Assembly: GCA_003576705.1 (NCBI GenBank)
Contig: QOZS01000052.1
Span: 1-37,993, forward strand
Source: Desertibaculum subflavum
GTDB taxonomy: Bacteria > Pseudomonadota > Alphaproteobacteria > Ferrovibrionales > Ferrovibrionaceae
Reading direction: 5' to 3'
DNA length: 37,993 nt
Numbering within the stretch: the stretch's first letter is position 1; every line of letters begins with the position of its first letter. The translations under genes and the position numbers were made by a program. This document shows, piece after piece, positions 20,908 to 28,520 of this stretch. The notes beneath the pieces are model-generated. The model had not been told where the DNA came from. It saw nothing but the letters and a program-made list of their open reading frames with translations, and did no database searches.

Positions 20908-20949
20908 GTCCTGATGGCGTCCCGTGCGGGCTTTGGGCTCGAGCCCCCA

Positions 20950-20982
20950 GATACCCTAGATATCGGCGATACCCTAGATATC
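20950..20982. repeat. Two tandem 15-bp direct repeats upstream of EamA gene
   Basis: GATACCCTAGATATC occurs at 20950-20964 and 20968-20982, separated by GGC, so the unit repeats every 18 bases. The second copy runs into the stop codon of the tetR gene. The position upstream of the EamA start suits a tandem operator; a recent 18-bp slippage duplication is the alternative. Confidence 0.7.
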
Positions 20983-21580
20983 AGCGCCGGACGGAACGGG
21001 CCATCGGCCGCTGCTTCGGCAGGCCGATGCCGGCCGCCGTGAGCAAGACGCGGGCGGTGTCCTTGGCGGTATCGGCGATGGCCGGATCGCCGCGGACCAG
21101 CATGGTGGCAATGGCGCCATCGACCAGCATCTGCAGCTGCGCGGCCAGGCCTTCCGCATCCCTGACCTTGAGCCGGCGCAGCAGGTCGCGGAACCAGAGA
21201 CGCCGCTGCTCCTTGAACTCGATGGCGATCCGGTTCGCCTCGTGGTCGGGCTCGCCGATCTCCGCCACCGCGTTGACGAAAGGACAGCCACGGAAGCCCT
21301 GGTCCGCGAAGACACGGGCCAGGCGATCGAAAGCGCCGAGGATCTGCTCGGCGGGCGGCGCGTCGGTGATCGGCAGGCGGTTGCAGCGCCGCTCGAGATA
21401 GGCCGCGATCAGCGCGTCCTTCGACGGGAAATAGTTGTAGAGCGTCCGCTTGGAGATGCCGATCTCCGCGGCCACCGTATCGACGCCGACGGCGCGGATG
21501 CCGCGGCCGTAGAACAGGCGGTCGGCGGTGTCGAGGATCCGCTCCCGCATCGATGCCTTCGCCGTGTCGCGTTCGACCAT
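20981..21580 (-). CDS. TetR/AcrR family transcriptional regulator
   Basis: 199-aa repressor with an N-terminal helix-turn-helix: RERILDTADRLFYGRGIRAVGVDTVAAEIGISKRTLYNYFPSKDALIAAYLE (about 12-62). The C-terminal ligand domain includes GFRGCPFVNAVAEIGEP, common in this subfamily. The ATG at 21580 lacks a ribosome site; Met11 at 21550 has GAAGG six bases upstream and may be the true start. Two palindromic sites lie between it and the divergent MFS gene at 21675, so control of both genes by this protein is likely. The inducer is unknown. Confidence 0.9.
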   Translation of the reverse strand: MVERDTAKASMRERILDTADRLFYGRGIRAVGVDTVAAEIGISKRTLYNYFPSKDALIAAYLERRCNRLPITDAPPAEQILGAFDRLARVFADQGFRGCPFVNAVAEIGEPDHEANRIAIEFKEQRRLWFRDLLRRLKVRDAEGLAAQLQMLVDGAIATMLVRGDPAIADTAKDTARVLLTAAGIGLPKQRPMARSVRR

Positions 21581-21596
21581 ACACAGACCTGTGTAA
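21579..21596. promoter_or_regulatory. Operator copy 1 (imperfect palindrome) at tetR start
   Basis: ATACACAGACCTGTGTAA differs from operator copy 2 at two positions only. It overlaps the first possible tetR start codon, which suits autorepression. The centre-to-centre distance to copy 2 is 57 bases. Confidence 0.72.
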
Positions 21597-21635
21597 TTTC
21601 TGCTTGACCGGCCACCCTGTGGGCCGGCAGATTAG

Positions 21636-21653
21636 TTACACAGATCTGTGTAA
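21636..21653. promoter_or_regulatory. Operator copy 2 (perfect 18-bp palindrome) before MFS gene
   Basis: TTACACAGATCTGTGTAA is a perfect palindrome 21 bases before the MFS start codon. With the near-identical copy at 21579 it gives one site per divergent gene, the standard layout for a TetR repressor controlling itself and an exporter. Confidence 0.8.
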
Positions 21654-21674
21654 TCAAGTCGGGAAGCGTTCCCC

Positions 21675-22940
21675 ATGTCCGATATCGCAGCGCCCGCCCG
21701 GCCGGCCCGCTCCCTGCTTTCCCGCACCGCCCTGCTGCTGATCCTGTCGGCGCTGATCCTCAGCCTCTCCACCGGCATCCGGCAGAGCTCGGGCCTGTTT
21801 CTCTCGCCGATGGCGGAGATCGGCATCTCCACCTCCGCCTTCAGCTTCGCCATCGCCCTGCAGAGCATCATCTGGGGCGTAAGCCAGCCCTTCATCGGCA
21901 TGCTGGCCGACCGGTTCGGTACCGGCATCGTGGTGATCGGCTCGGCCCTGGTCTACGCCGCCGGCCTGCTGGTGACCGCATCCGCTGGCAGCGCGATCGG
22001 CCTCGATATCGGTGCCGGCGCGATGGCCGGCATCGGCGTCGCCGGCACCGGGCTCGGGGTGATGATGGGCATCGTCTCGCGCGCGGTGCCGCCCGAGAAG
22101 CGCAGCCAGGCGGTCGGCACCGTCGCCGCCGCGGGCTCGCTCGCGACCATGGTGATTGCCCCGTTCGGCCAATGGCTGATCGACGCGCATGGCTGGCGCA
22201 TGGCCTGGACCGTCTTCGCCGCCATGGCGGCCTGCATGGCGGTGCTGGCGCTCGGCTTCGGCCGCGGCCGCGACGCGGTCGCCGCCTCGGCCGCGACGGC
22301 GACGCCGGAAGACGGGCTGACGCTTCCCCAGGTGCTGCGCGTGGCGGCGACGCATCCCGGCTACATCGCCATGACGGTCGCCTTCTTCGCCTGCGGCTTC
22401 CAGCTGATGTTCATCACCGTGCACCTGCCGTCCTATCTGGTGATCTGCGGCCTGCCGGCGACGCTCGGCGCCACCGCGATCGGCGTCATCGGGCTCTGCA
22501 ACACGGTCGGCACTTACGTCGTGGGTCTGCTCGGCGCGCGTTACAGCCAGCGCCGCCTGCTCGCGCTGGTCTATCTGATCCGCACCGTCTTCATCGTCAT
22601 CTTCCTGGCGCTGCCGGTCAGCGCTGCCTCGACCATGGTGTTCGCGGCCGCGATGGGCTTGCTCTGGCTCTCGGTTGCGCCGCTGGTCTCGGGCCTGGTC
22701 GGGCGCGTGTTCGGGCTGAAGCATTTCGGCGCGCTCTACGGCTTCGTCTTCCTCAGTCATCAGGTGGGCTCGTTCTGCGGCGTGCTCCTGGGCGGCATCG
22801 CCTTCGATGCCACCGGCTCGTACACCACCGCCTGGCTCGGCCTGATCGCCATCGGCGCGCTCGCCTTCGCCCTGCAATGGCCGATGGACGACCGCACGCC
22901 GTCCGAGCGGGCGGGAGCGGCGTTGCAGCCGGCCGCCTGA
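21675..22940 (+). CDS. MFS transporter, oxalate/monocarboxylate-like
   Basis: 421-aa major facilitator with 12 hydrophobic segments. Loop 2-3 has GMLADRFGTGIVVIGSALVYAAGLL, and helix 5 region has GIVSRAVPPEKRSQAVGTVAAAGSLATMVIAPFGQWLID; segment 11 has KHFGALYGFVFLSHQVGSFCGVLLGG. This layout resembles the oxalate:formate antiporter and monocarboxylate subgroup. Control by the divergent TetR regulator is likely from the two shared palindromes. Substrate not evident; export of an inhibitory compound recognised by the TetR protein is the simplest model. Confidence 0.9.
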   Translation: MSDIAAPARPARSLLSRTALLLILSALILSLSTGIRQSSGLFLSPMAEIGISTSAFSFAIALQSIIWGVSQPFIGMLADRFGTGIVVIGSALVYAAGLLVTASAGSAIGLDIGAGAMAGIGVAGTGLGVMMGIVSRAVPPEKRSQAVGTVAAAGSLATMVIAPFGQWLIDAHGWRMAWTVFAAMAACMAVLALGFGRGRDAVAASAATATPEDGLTLPQVLRVAATHPGYIAMTVAFFACGFQLMFITVHLPSYLVICGLPATLGATAIGVIGLCNTVGTYVVGLLGARYSQRRLLALVYLIRTVFIVIFLALPVSAASTMVFAAAMGLLWLSVAPLVSGLVGRVFGLKHFGALYGFVFLSHQVGSFCGVLLGGIAFDATGSYTTAWLGLIAIGALAFALQWPMDDRTPSERAGAALQPAA

Positions 22941-22962
22941 GCCCGGCCGCCAACGTTACCGT

Positions 22963-23009
22963 CACTCCTGAATGGGAGTGGCCCCTGAAGCGCCGCAATC
23001 TAGGCTCTG
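22963..23009 (+). promoter_or_regulatory. Conserved promoter/operator of first LuxR gene
   Basis: CACTCC (22963-22968) and GGAGTG (22975-22980) form an inverted repeat; TAGGCTCTG follows at 23001-23009. The second LuxR gene has the same layout: GTCACYCC, GGGAGTGG, then TARGCTCTG with exactly the same 19-base gap, and 48-50 bases from GGGAGTGG to the ATG. Conservation of both parts and spacing marks this as a real control site. Confidence 0.68.
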
Positions 23010-23031
23010 CACCGGGTGACGAGGCCGGTCC

Positions 23032-24102
23032 ATGCAGGCGGCGGTGGCGATCGATCGATTCGTGGCGGCGGCGCTGGCGCCGGACGAATGGCCGCGCGCG
23101 CTCGACACCATCTCCGAGGCACTGGGCGCGACCGGCGCCACCATGGTGCTCGGCCGCACGCGGCGCGCCAGCGTCGCGGTGTCGAACTCGGTCACCGGCC
23201 TGATCGAGGAGTACTTTCACCTCGCCATCCCCGACACGCGCGAGACCCGGGTGCTGACCCGGATCACGGAAGGCTTCCGTACCGATTACGACGACTTCAC
23301 GCCGGCCGAGATGGCGCGCGACCCTTATTATCAGGAGTTCCTGGCGCCGCACGGGCTCGGCTATCACGCCGCCGCGACCCTGGCCGGCGGCCCCGACGAG
23401 CTGATACTGAGTCTGAAGCGCCCGGCGCGGCGCGGCCATTACGACGGTCTCGAACTGGATCAGCTGCAACGCGCGCTGCCGCATCTCCGGCAGGCGGCCC
23501 GCACCGCGGCAATGGCATGGCGCGCCTCCTTCACCGGCCAGCTCGACGCCTTCACCCGTATCGGCATCGGTGCTGTTCTGCTCGACCGCCGGGGCCGCGC
23601 GGTCGAGGTGAACGAGGCGGTGGCGCTCGGCGATGCGGTCGACATCGTCGGCGGCGAGCTCACCGCGCTGCTCGGGGCCGACAGGATCGCCCTGGCGGCG
23701 GCGATCCGCGGCGCGCTTGGCTACGACATGCCGAGCCGCACGCCGCCGCCCTCCACCGTGATCATTCACCGTATCGCCGGCCGCCGGCCGGTGGTCGCCG
23801 ATGTGCTGCCCATCGCCGGCGCCATGCAGAGCCTGCTGGCACCAGCTGTCGTGATCGTCCTGCTGCGCGACCTCGACCGCCAGCCGATGCCGCCGCTCGA
23901 ACTGTTGCGGCGCACCTTCGGCCTGACACCGCGTGAGGCGGATCTCGCGGCCCAGCTCGCGTGCGGCGCGACGCTGCGTGAGGCCGCGGTCGCGCTTTCG
24001 ATCACCGAGCTGCATGCTCGGCAGCGGCTGAAGGTGGTCTTTGCCAAGACGGGGGCGACCCGGCAGACCGAGTTGGTAATGCTGCTCGGGCGCCTGGGCT
24101 GA
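23032..24102 (+). CDS. LuxR-type HTH regulator, tandem paralogue A
   Basis: 356-aa predicted regulator. The C-terminal LuxR/NarL-type helix-turn-helix is FGLTPREADLAAQLACGATLREAAVALSIT...LKVVFAKTGATRQTELVMLL (about 295-352). The N-terminal ~280 residues form an uncharacterised sensor region with PYYQEFLAPHGLGYHA, a helical PHLRQAARTAAMAWRASFTGQLDAF, and a PAS-like stretch IGAVLLDRRGRAVEVNEAV. No receiver domain and no signal peptide. It is followed 112 bases later by a paralogue of identical length. The ligand or partner is unknown. Confidence 0.88.
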   Translation: MQAAVAIDRFVAAALAPDEWPRALDTISEALGATGATMVLGRTRRASVAVSNSVTGLIEEYFHLAIPDTRETRVLTRITEGFRTDYDDFTPAEMARDPYYQEFLAPHGLGYHAAATLAGGPDELILSLKRPARRGHYDGLELDQLQRALPHLRQAARTAAMAWRASFTGQLDAFTRIGIGAVLLDRRGRAVEVNEAVALGDAVDIVGGELTALLGADRIALAAAIRGALGYDMPSRTPPPSTVIIHRIAGRRPVVADVLPIAGAMQSLLAPAVVIVLLRDLDRQPMPPLELLRRTFGLTPREADLAAQLACGATLREAAVALSITELHARQRLKVVFAKTGATRQTELVMLLGRLG

Positions 24103-24144
24103 GCCGGCGTCCGGCCGCACCGCGCTCCACGATAGCGTGATTGT

Positions 24145-24194
24145 CACCCCTCCCAAACGGGAGTGGTGTTTGCTGCGCTGCGGCGTAAGCTCTG
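24145..24194 (+). promoter_or_regulatory. Conserved promoter/operator of second LuxR gene
   Basis: CACCCCTCCC (24145-24154) faces GGGAGTGGTG (24159-24168) with one mismatch, then TAAGCTCTG at 24186-24194. It matches the site before paralogue A in sequence and in the 19-base spacing from GGGAGTGG to TARGCTCTG, so the promoter was duplicated with the gene or kept by selection. Confidence 0.68.
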
Positions 24195-24214
24195 GACAAC
24201 AGGTGAGGGGGCCG

Positions 24215-25285
24215 ATGCAAATAGGCACGGCTATCGATCGCTTTGTTGGCGCGGCGCTGGCGCCCGAAGAATGGCCGCAGGCGCTCGATGCGGTGGCCGA
24301 GGCCCTGGGTGCCTCGGGCGCGACGCTGGTGCTCGGCCAGTCGCGCGAGACATCGGTTGCCGTGTCGCAATCGATTGCGCCCATCGTGCGCGACTATTTC
24401 GAGCGGCGCGAGGTCGGCGACAGCCGCGAGACCCGGGTCAATCCGCGCCTCGCCGACGGATTTCGCTTCGACCTCGACGACTTCACCCCCCAGGAGATTG
24501 CCCGCGACCCCTATTATCAGGAGTTTCTGGCGGCCTACGGCTATGGCTATCACGCGGTGGCCCAGCTAGCCGCCGGCAGCGACCCGCTGCTGCTGAGCCT
24601 GAAGCGCCCGGCCAATCGCGGTCACTATGACGGGCACGAACTGGCCGCGCTGCAGCGCGCGCTGCCGCATCTGAGATTGGCGGCGCGCGCCGCGACGGCG
24701 GCGTGGCGCGCTTCCTTCACCGGTCAGCTCGAAGCCTTCGCCCGCATTGGCTGGGGCGCGGTGCTGATCGATCGTCAAGGCCGCGTGGTCGGGCTCAACA
24801 GCGCGGTCGGCCTGGGCGACGCGGTCGATGTGATCGGCGGCGAGCTGACCGCTCTGCTCTCGAGCGACCGCGCGGCGCTGGGCCAGGCCGTTCACGCCGC
24901 CATCGGCAGCGATGGCGGCAACGGCGCCACCGCCGGCACGGTACCGATCCGCCGGGTCGGCAACCGCCAGCCGGTGATCGCCGAGGTGCTGCCGATCGCC
25001 GGCGCCCGGCGCAGCCTGCTTTCGCCGGCCGTGGCGATCGTGCTGCTGCGCGACCTGGAGCGTTGCGCGGTGCCGCCGGCCGACTTGCTGCGCCGCACCT
25101 TCGGCCTGACCCCGCGCGAGGTCGAGCTTGCGCTCCAGCTCGCGCGCGGCGCCACCCTGCAAGAGGCGGCGGAAGTGCTGTCGATCAGCCGCGAGCATGC
25201 GCGGCAGCGCATCCGCGTCGTTTTCGCCAAGACCGGCACCGCGCGCCAGTCCGATCTGGTCGCGCTGCTGGCCAAGCTCGCCTGA
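24215..25285 (+). CDS. LuxR-type HTH regulator, tandem paralogue B
   Basis: 356-aa paralogue of the preceding gene, similar along the full length: AIDRFVGAALAPEEWPQALD at the start, RDPYYQEFLAAYGYGYHAV, AWRASFTGQLEAFARIG, GWGAVLIDRQGRVVGLNSAVG, and a C-terminal HTH with FGLTPREVELALQLARGATLQEAAEVLSIS and RIRVVFAKTGTARQSDLVALLAKL. The start at 24215 aligns with that of paralogue A; the upstream in-frame region is the conserved promoter. The pair differs most between residues about 225 and 245, where this copy has a Gly-rich insert. It ends 4 bases from the convergent HAD gene. Confidence 0.88.
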   Translation: MQIGTAIDRFVGAALAPEEWPQALDAVAEALGASGATLVLGQSRETSVAVSQSIAPIVRDYFERREVGDSRETRVNPRLADGFRFDLDDFTPQEIARDPYYQEFLAAYGYGYHAVAQLAAGSDPLLLSLKRPANRGHYDGHELAALQRALPHLRLAARAATAAWRASFTGQLEAFARIGWGAVLIDRQGRVVGLNSAVGLGDAVDVIGGELTALLSSDRAALGQAVHAAIGSDGGNGATAGTVPIRRVGNRQPVIAEVLPIAGARRSLLSPAVAIVLLRDLERCAVPPADLLRRTFGLTPREVELALQLARGATLQEAAEVLSISREHARQRIRVVFAKTGTARQSDLVALLAKLA

Positions 25286-25289
25286 AGCA

Positions 25290-25949
25290 TCAGTCCCCGA
25301 GCAACGCTCGCACCTCATGCAGGTCGGCGGCGATGCGGATGCAGAGCTGTTCCATCTCCGCATTCGCCGCCAGCAGGTCGGGCACCATCACCGTCATCAT
25401 GCCGGCCGCCGCGGCGGCGCGGACGCCGTTATGGGAATCCTCGAGCGCGAGGCAGAGCTCGGGTGCCACGCCGAGCTTGGCGGCGGCGGTAAGGAACGGG
25501 TCCGGGCTCGGCTTGCCGCGCGCGTAGTCGCCATGCGCGACCACGACCGGGAAGCGGTGTGCCAGGCCATGCAGCGCCAGATGATGCTCGACGCTTTCGT
25601 GCCGCGACGAGGTGGCGATGGCGCGCGGCAGGCCGCGTGCATCGAGCGCGTCGAGCAGTTCGACGACGCCGGCCTTGAGACAGAGCTGCGTCGCCGCCAG
25701 CCGCCGGAAGTTCGCCGTCGCGGCGAGCCAGAGCGCCTCGAAATCGAAACCGGGCCCGAAATGGCCGAGCAGCAGCTCGCGCGTGGCCGGCCCGTTCAGG
25801 CCGATGGTGGCAAGGTAAAGCTCGGCCGGCAGTTCCTGGCCGAGTGCGGCCGCCGCGGCGGTCGCTGCCTCGCGGTACAGCACCTCGCTGTCGAAGATCA
25901 GGCCGTCCATGTCGAACACGACGGCATGCGGCGGGCGGGGGAGTGTCAT
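25290..25949 (-). CDS. HAD family hydrolase, beta-phosphoglucomutase-like
   Basis: 219-aa HAD subfamily IA protein. Motif I is VVFDMDGLIFDSE with nucleophile Asp near residue 13 and the acid two positions later; motif II is ATSSR, motif III is KPSPDPF with Lys, and motif IV is LALEDSHNGVRAA. A helical cap lies between motifs I and II. Such enzymes remove phosphate from sugar phosphates or isomerise them; no substrate is indicated. The start has GAAGG just upstream. Confidence 0.92.
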   Translation of the reverse strand: MTLPRPPHAVVFDMDGLIFDSEVLYREAATAAAAALGQELPAELYLATIGLNGPATRELLLGHFGPGFDFEALWLAATANFRRLAATQLCLKAGVVELLDALDARGLPRAIATSSRHESVEHHLALHGLAHRFPVVVAHGDYARGKPSPDPFLTAAAKLGVAPELCLALEDSHNGVRAAAAAGMMTVMVPDLLAANAEMEQLCIRIAADLHEVRALLGD

Positions 25950-26043
25950 GCGCCTTCTATAGCGCCGACGGCTGGCGGGCGCTGCTGCGGACGGCTAGAT
26001 TCCGGGGCAGTTCGGCGCCAGACCGGAAGCGAGGAAATTGTCC

Positions 26044-26931
26044 ATGAGCATCACCATCCGCCAGCTGCACCCGCTCTTCGCCGGCGAGGTGTCCGGCATC
26101 GACCTGCGCCGGCCGATGAGCGCGGCCGAGGTCGCGGCGGTCGAGGCCGGCATGGACCAGTTCGCCGTGCTGGTGTTCCACGGCCAGGACATCACCGACG
26201 AGCAGCAGGTCGCCTTCAGCCGAAACTTCGGCAAGATCGAGCAGGCGGTCGGCTCCAACGTGACGAAGCCGGAGGACCGCCGGCTCAGCCTCGACATCGC
26301 CGACGTCTCTAACCTCGACAAGGACAACAAGGTGCTGGCCCGCGACGACCGCCAGCGCATGTTCAACCTGGGCAACCGGCTCTGGCATTCCGACAGCTCG
26401 TTCCGCGCCGTGCCGGCGAAGTACTCGCTGCTGTCGGGGCGCGTGGTGGTGACCGATGGCGGCAATACCGAATTCGCCGATATGCGCGCTGCCTACGACG
26501 CGCTGCCCGAGGCGACCAAGGCCGAGATCGAGGGCCTGGTCTGCGAGCATTCGCTGCTGTATTCGCGCGGCAGCATGGGCTTCGGCCCGTTCACCGCGGA
26601 GGAGCTGGTCACCTTCAAGCCGGTGCGCCAGCGCCTGGTCCGCACCCACCCGGTGACCGGGCGGAAGTCGCTCTATCTCTCCTCGCATATCGGCACCATC
26701 GTCGGCTGGCCGATGCCGGAGGCGCGCGACTTCATCCGGGAGCTCGCCGAGCACGCGACCCAGCGCCGCTTCGTGCACGCGCATCAATGGCGGCAGCATG
26801 ACCTGGTGATCTGGGACAACCGCCAGCTGATGCACCGCGTGCGGCCCTTCGACGAAACGAAGGTACGCGACATGCGCCGCACCACCATCCAGGGCGAGGC
26901 GCCGACGGTGGCGCAGCAGGAAGCGGCGTAA
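26044..26931 (+). CDS. TauD/TfdA family Fe(II)/2-oxoglutarate dioxygenase
   Basis: 295-aa non-haem iron dioxygenase. The HxD iron ligands are His115 and Asp117 in LWHSDSSF, the distal ligand His264 is in WDNRQLMHRVRPFD, and the 2-oxoglutarate-binding arginines are at 278-279 in DMRRTTIQG. The N-terminus ITIRQLHPLFAGEVSGIDL is the normal family start. I chose the ATG at 26044, with GAGGAAA eight bases upstream, over an in-frame TTG two codons earlier. Family members oxidise taurine, 2,4-D or other carboxylates; the substrate is open. It is divergent from the HAD gene. Confidence 0.93.
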   Translation: MSITIRQLHPLFAGEVSGIDLRRPMSAAEVAAVEAGMDQFAVLVFHGQDITDEQQVAFSRNFGKIEQAVGSNVTKPEDRRLSLDIADVSNLDKDNKVLARDDRQRMFNLGNRLWHSDSSFRAVPAKYSLLSGRVVVTDGGNTEFADMRAAYDALPEATKAEIEGLVCEHSLLYSRGSMGFGPFTAEELVTFKPVRQRLVRTHPVTGRKSLYLSSHIGTIVGWPMPEARDFIRELAEHATQRRFVHAHQWRQHDLVIWDNRQLMHRVRPFDETKVRDMRRTTIQGEAPTVAQQEAA

Positions 26932-27122
26932 GCCACGGCGTTCGGCGATCGAAGCGGCGGCCGGCCCGCTGATTGGGCGTGGCCATTCGGCCATTTCGCC
27001 GATCTGCGACCCGGGGACGGTCCCTGATAAAATCCCCATGAGATATATGGGCTTTGTTATTGTAGCGCTATGTAAGTCCGGCGGCGCACTTCGCGCTGCT
27101 TCGCGGGAAGGAAAGCCGTCAG

Positions 27123-27629
27123 ATGCCGAATGATGTGCCGGAATTGAAAGAGTTTCCGGCGCTATGGGCCGAAATGGACCCGCGGCTGAGCGTCCGCGAC
27201 CCGCGGCTGCTGGAGCTGCGGCGTTATTGGGACGAAATCCGCGGCGATCGGCCGATGCCCCGACGGGCGGATATCCGCCCGGAAGACATCCGCACCCTGC
27301 TGCCGAACATCGTGCTGATCGACGTCCAGCCGGAGCCGCTCAGGCTGCGCTACCGCCTGATCGGCACGGAGATCACCCGCACCATGCAGCGCGATTCGAC
27401 CGGCAAATATTACGACGAGATCTATTCGCCCGATCTGCTGGCCGAGATCTATCGCACGTTCCGCCAGGTGATCGCCCGGAAGGCACCGTTGCGCACCTTC
27501 GGCACCGCCTTCTACCCCGACAAGAACTACTACAGCTACGAGACGCTCAACCTGCCGCTGAGCGAAGACGGCACGACCATCAACATGGTGCTCGGCATGC
27601 TGGTCTTCCATCTCGGCGCGCCGGCCTGA
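27123..27629 (+). CDS. PAS_5 domain-containing protein
   Basis: 168-aa single-domain protein of the PAS_5 (formerly DUF1457) family, widespread in Rhodospirillales. The domain starts LLELRRYWDEIRGDRPMPRRADIRPEDIRTLLPNIVLIDV and continues with LRYRLIGTEITRTMQRDSTGKYYDEIY. No output domain is attached, so it may sense a ligand and act through a partner. GGAAGGAAA precedes the start. The 191-base gap before it is AT-rich near 27020-27075 and includes CCCAT (27035) facing ATGGG (27047); it probably holds the promoter. Confidence 0.88.
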   Translation: MPNDVPELKEFPALWAEMDPRLSVRDPRLLELRRYWDEIRGDRPMPRRADIRPEDIRTLLPNIVLIDVQPEPLRLRYRLIGTEITRTMQRDSTGKYYDEIYSPDLLAEIYRTFRQVIARKAPLRTFGTAFYPDKNYYSYETLNLPLSEDGTTINMVLGMLVFHLGAPA

Positions 27630-27638
27630 AACCGACGC

Positions 27639-28319
27639 TCACGTCCAGCGCGCGCTGTCCTGCCGATCCTCGGCGGTGAGCAGGGTCGCCGTCGACACCA
27701 CCGTCCAGTCGCAGAGGTCGTAGCGCCGGCTCAGCGCGTCGCGCACAGCCTGCTCGGCCGCGCCCTGCGGCAGCTTCGAGCGCTCCCACATGGCGAGATC
27801 GGGGCGGCGGGTCAGCAGCAGGCTGCGCACGCCCGGCAATCCGGCGCCGGTCGCCGCATCGGTCGGGGCGGTGCCTCCGCCCGTCATGCGCCAGAGGCCG
27901 ATCACCTGCGAATCATAGGCCGCCTCGAAACCGGGCCAGGCCTCTGCGCAGAGCGCCAGGAACTCGTCCCAATGCGTCTGCGGCGTCGCGAACCAGCGGA
28001 AGGCGTAGTTGCCCTGTCGTCGCGGCGGCGTGGGATCGGCGGGGCGCAATGTCGGCTGCATCAGCTCGCTCGCGCAGGACCGAACGTCCGGAACATTCTG
28101 CAGGAACGCGGCCTCCGCGCGGTCGGCAGCGGTGCCGTCCGGCCAGACGGTGATCGCGTTGAGCTCGTCGCGCGGTCGGCCGATCTGGCTCCGCCAGATG
28201 CCGTAGAGCGCGGCGCCCCCGCCGCGCAGATGCTCGCGCCGCGACGGTGCGGCGAGCTCTTCGGCCACCTCGCGCCAGCGGCGCGGCGCCGTCTCGATCC
28301 GGTGATGCGCATAGATCAT
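27639..28319 (-). CDS. Hypothetical protein with two NIPSNAP-like halves
   Basis: 226-aa protein of unknown function. The N-terminal half runs MIYAHHRIETAPRRWREVAEEL to YGIWRSQIGRPRDELNAITVWPDG; the second half (GNYAFRWFATPQTHWDEFLALCAEAWPGFEAAYDSQVIGLWRMT to SLLLTRRPDLAMWERSKL) seems to repeat the same pattern of strand, helix, strands. This suggests a tandem dimeric alpha-beta barrel like NIPSNAP/EthD proteins, by appearance only. MIYAHH was taken as start since the family begins at its first strand; Met at 28334 would add five residues. It converges with the PAS_5 gene at 9 bases. Confidence 0.66.
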   Translation of the reverse strand: MIYAHHRIETAPRRWREVAEELAAPSRREHLRGGGAALYGIWRSQIGRPRDELNAITVWPDGTAADRAEAAFLQNVPDVRSCASELMQPTLRPADPTPPRRQGNYAFRWFATPQTHWDEFLALCAEAWPGFEAAYDSQVIGLWRMTGGGTAPTDAATGAGLPGVRSLLLTRRPDLAMWERSKLPQGAAEQAVRDALSRRYDLCDWTVVSTATLLTAEDRQDSARWT

Positions 28320-28433
28320 GGCGGGATGGAACATAGCATCGGCGCGATTGGAATCCGCCGCCGCTCATATTCATGAGTGACGGCGGGCGCGACATTGCAA
28401 CTCTGTAGGAATCGGAAAGTCCTTGCCCGCCAG

Positions 28434-28449
28434 CCAGATAGCTGTCTGG
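28434..28449. promoter_or_regulatory. 16-bp near-palindrome overlapping sigma-54 element
   Basis: CCAGATAGCTGTCTGG is symmetric except for one central pair. It overlaps the first bases of the -24 element at 28447, so a protein bound here could compete with RpoN holoenzyme. Confidence 0.4.
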
Positions 28450-28461
28450 CACGGTTCCTGC
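28447..28461 (+). promoter_or_regulatory. Sigma-54 (-24/-12) promoter of PEP-CTERM gene
   Basis: TGGCACGGTTCCTGC matches the RpoN consensus TGGCAC-N5-TTGC with a single mismatch and the invariant 10-base gap between GG and GC. It would start transcription at about 28472-28474, some 48 bases before the PEP-CTERM start codon. PEP-CTERM genes in other bacteria are controlled by the PrsK/PrsR two-component system with RpoN, which fits. Confidence 0.75.
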
Positions 28462-28520
28462 GCAGAGGCTCCCGATGGGCCGTTCGGCCATCGCAAGCAA
28501 GGGAAGCAAGGAGCGAGGCG

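Noticed and set aside
21654..22877. 407-codon minus-strand frame opposite the MFS gene
   Set aside because: Asp/Glu/Gly/Arg/His-rich shadow; it would also overlap the operator region.
27020..27080. Sigma-70 promoter before the PAS_5 gene
   Set aside because: The region is AT-rich, but no -35/-10 pair with 16-18-base spacing could be defended.
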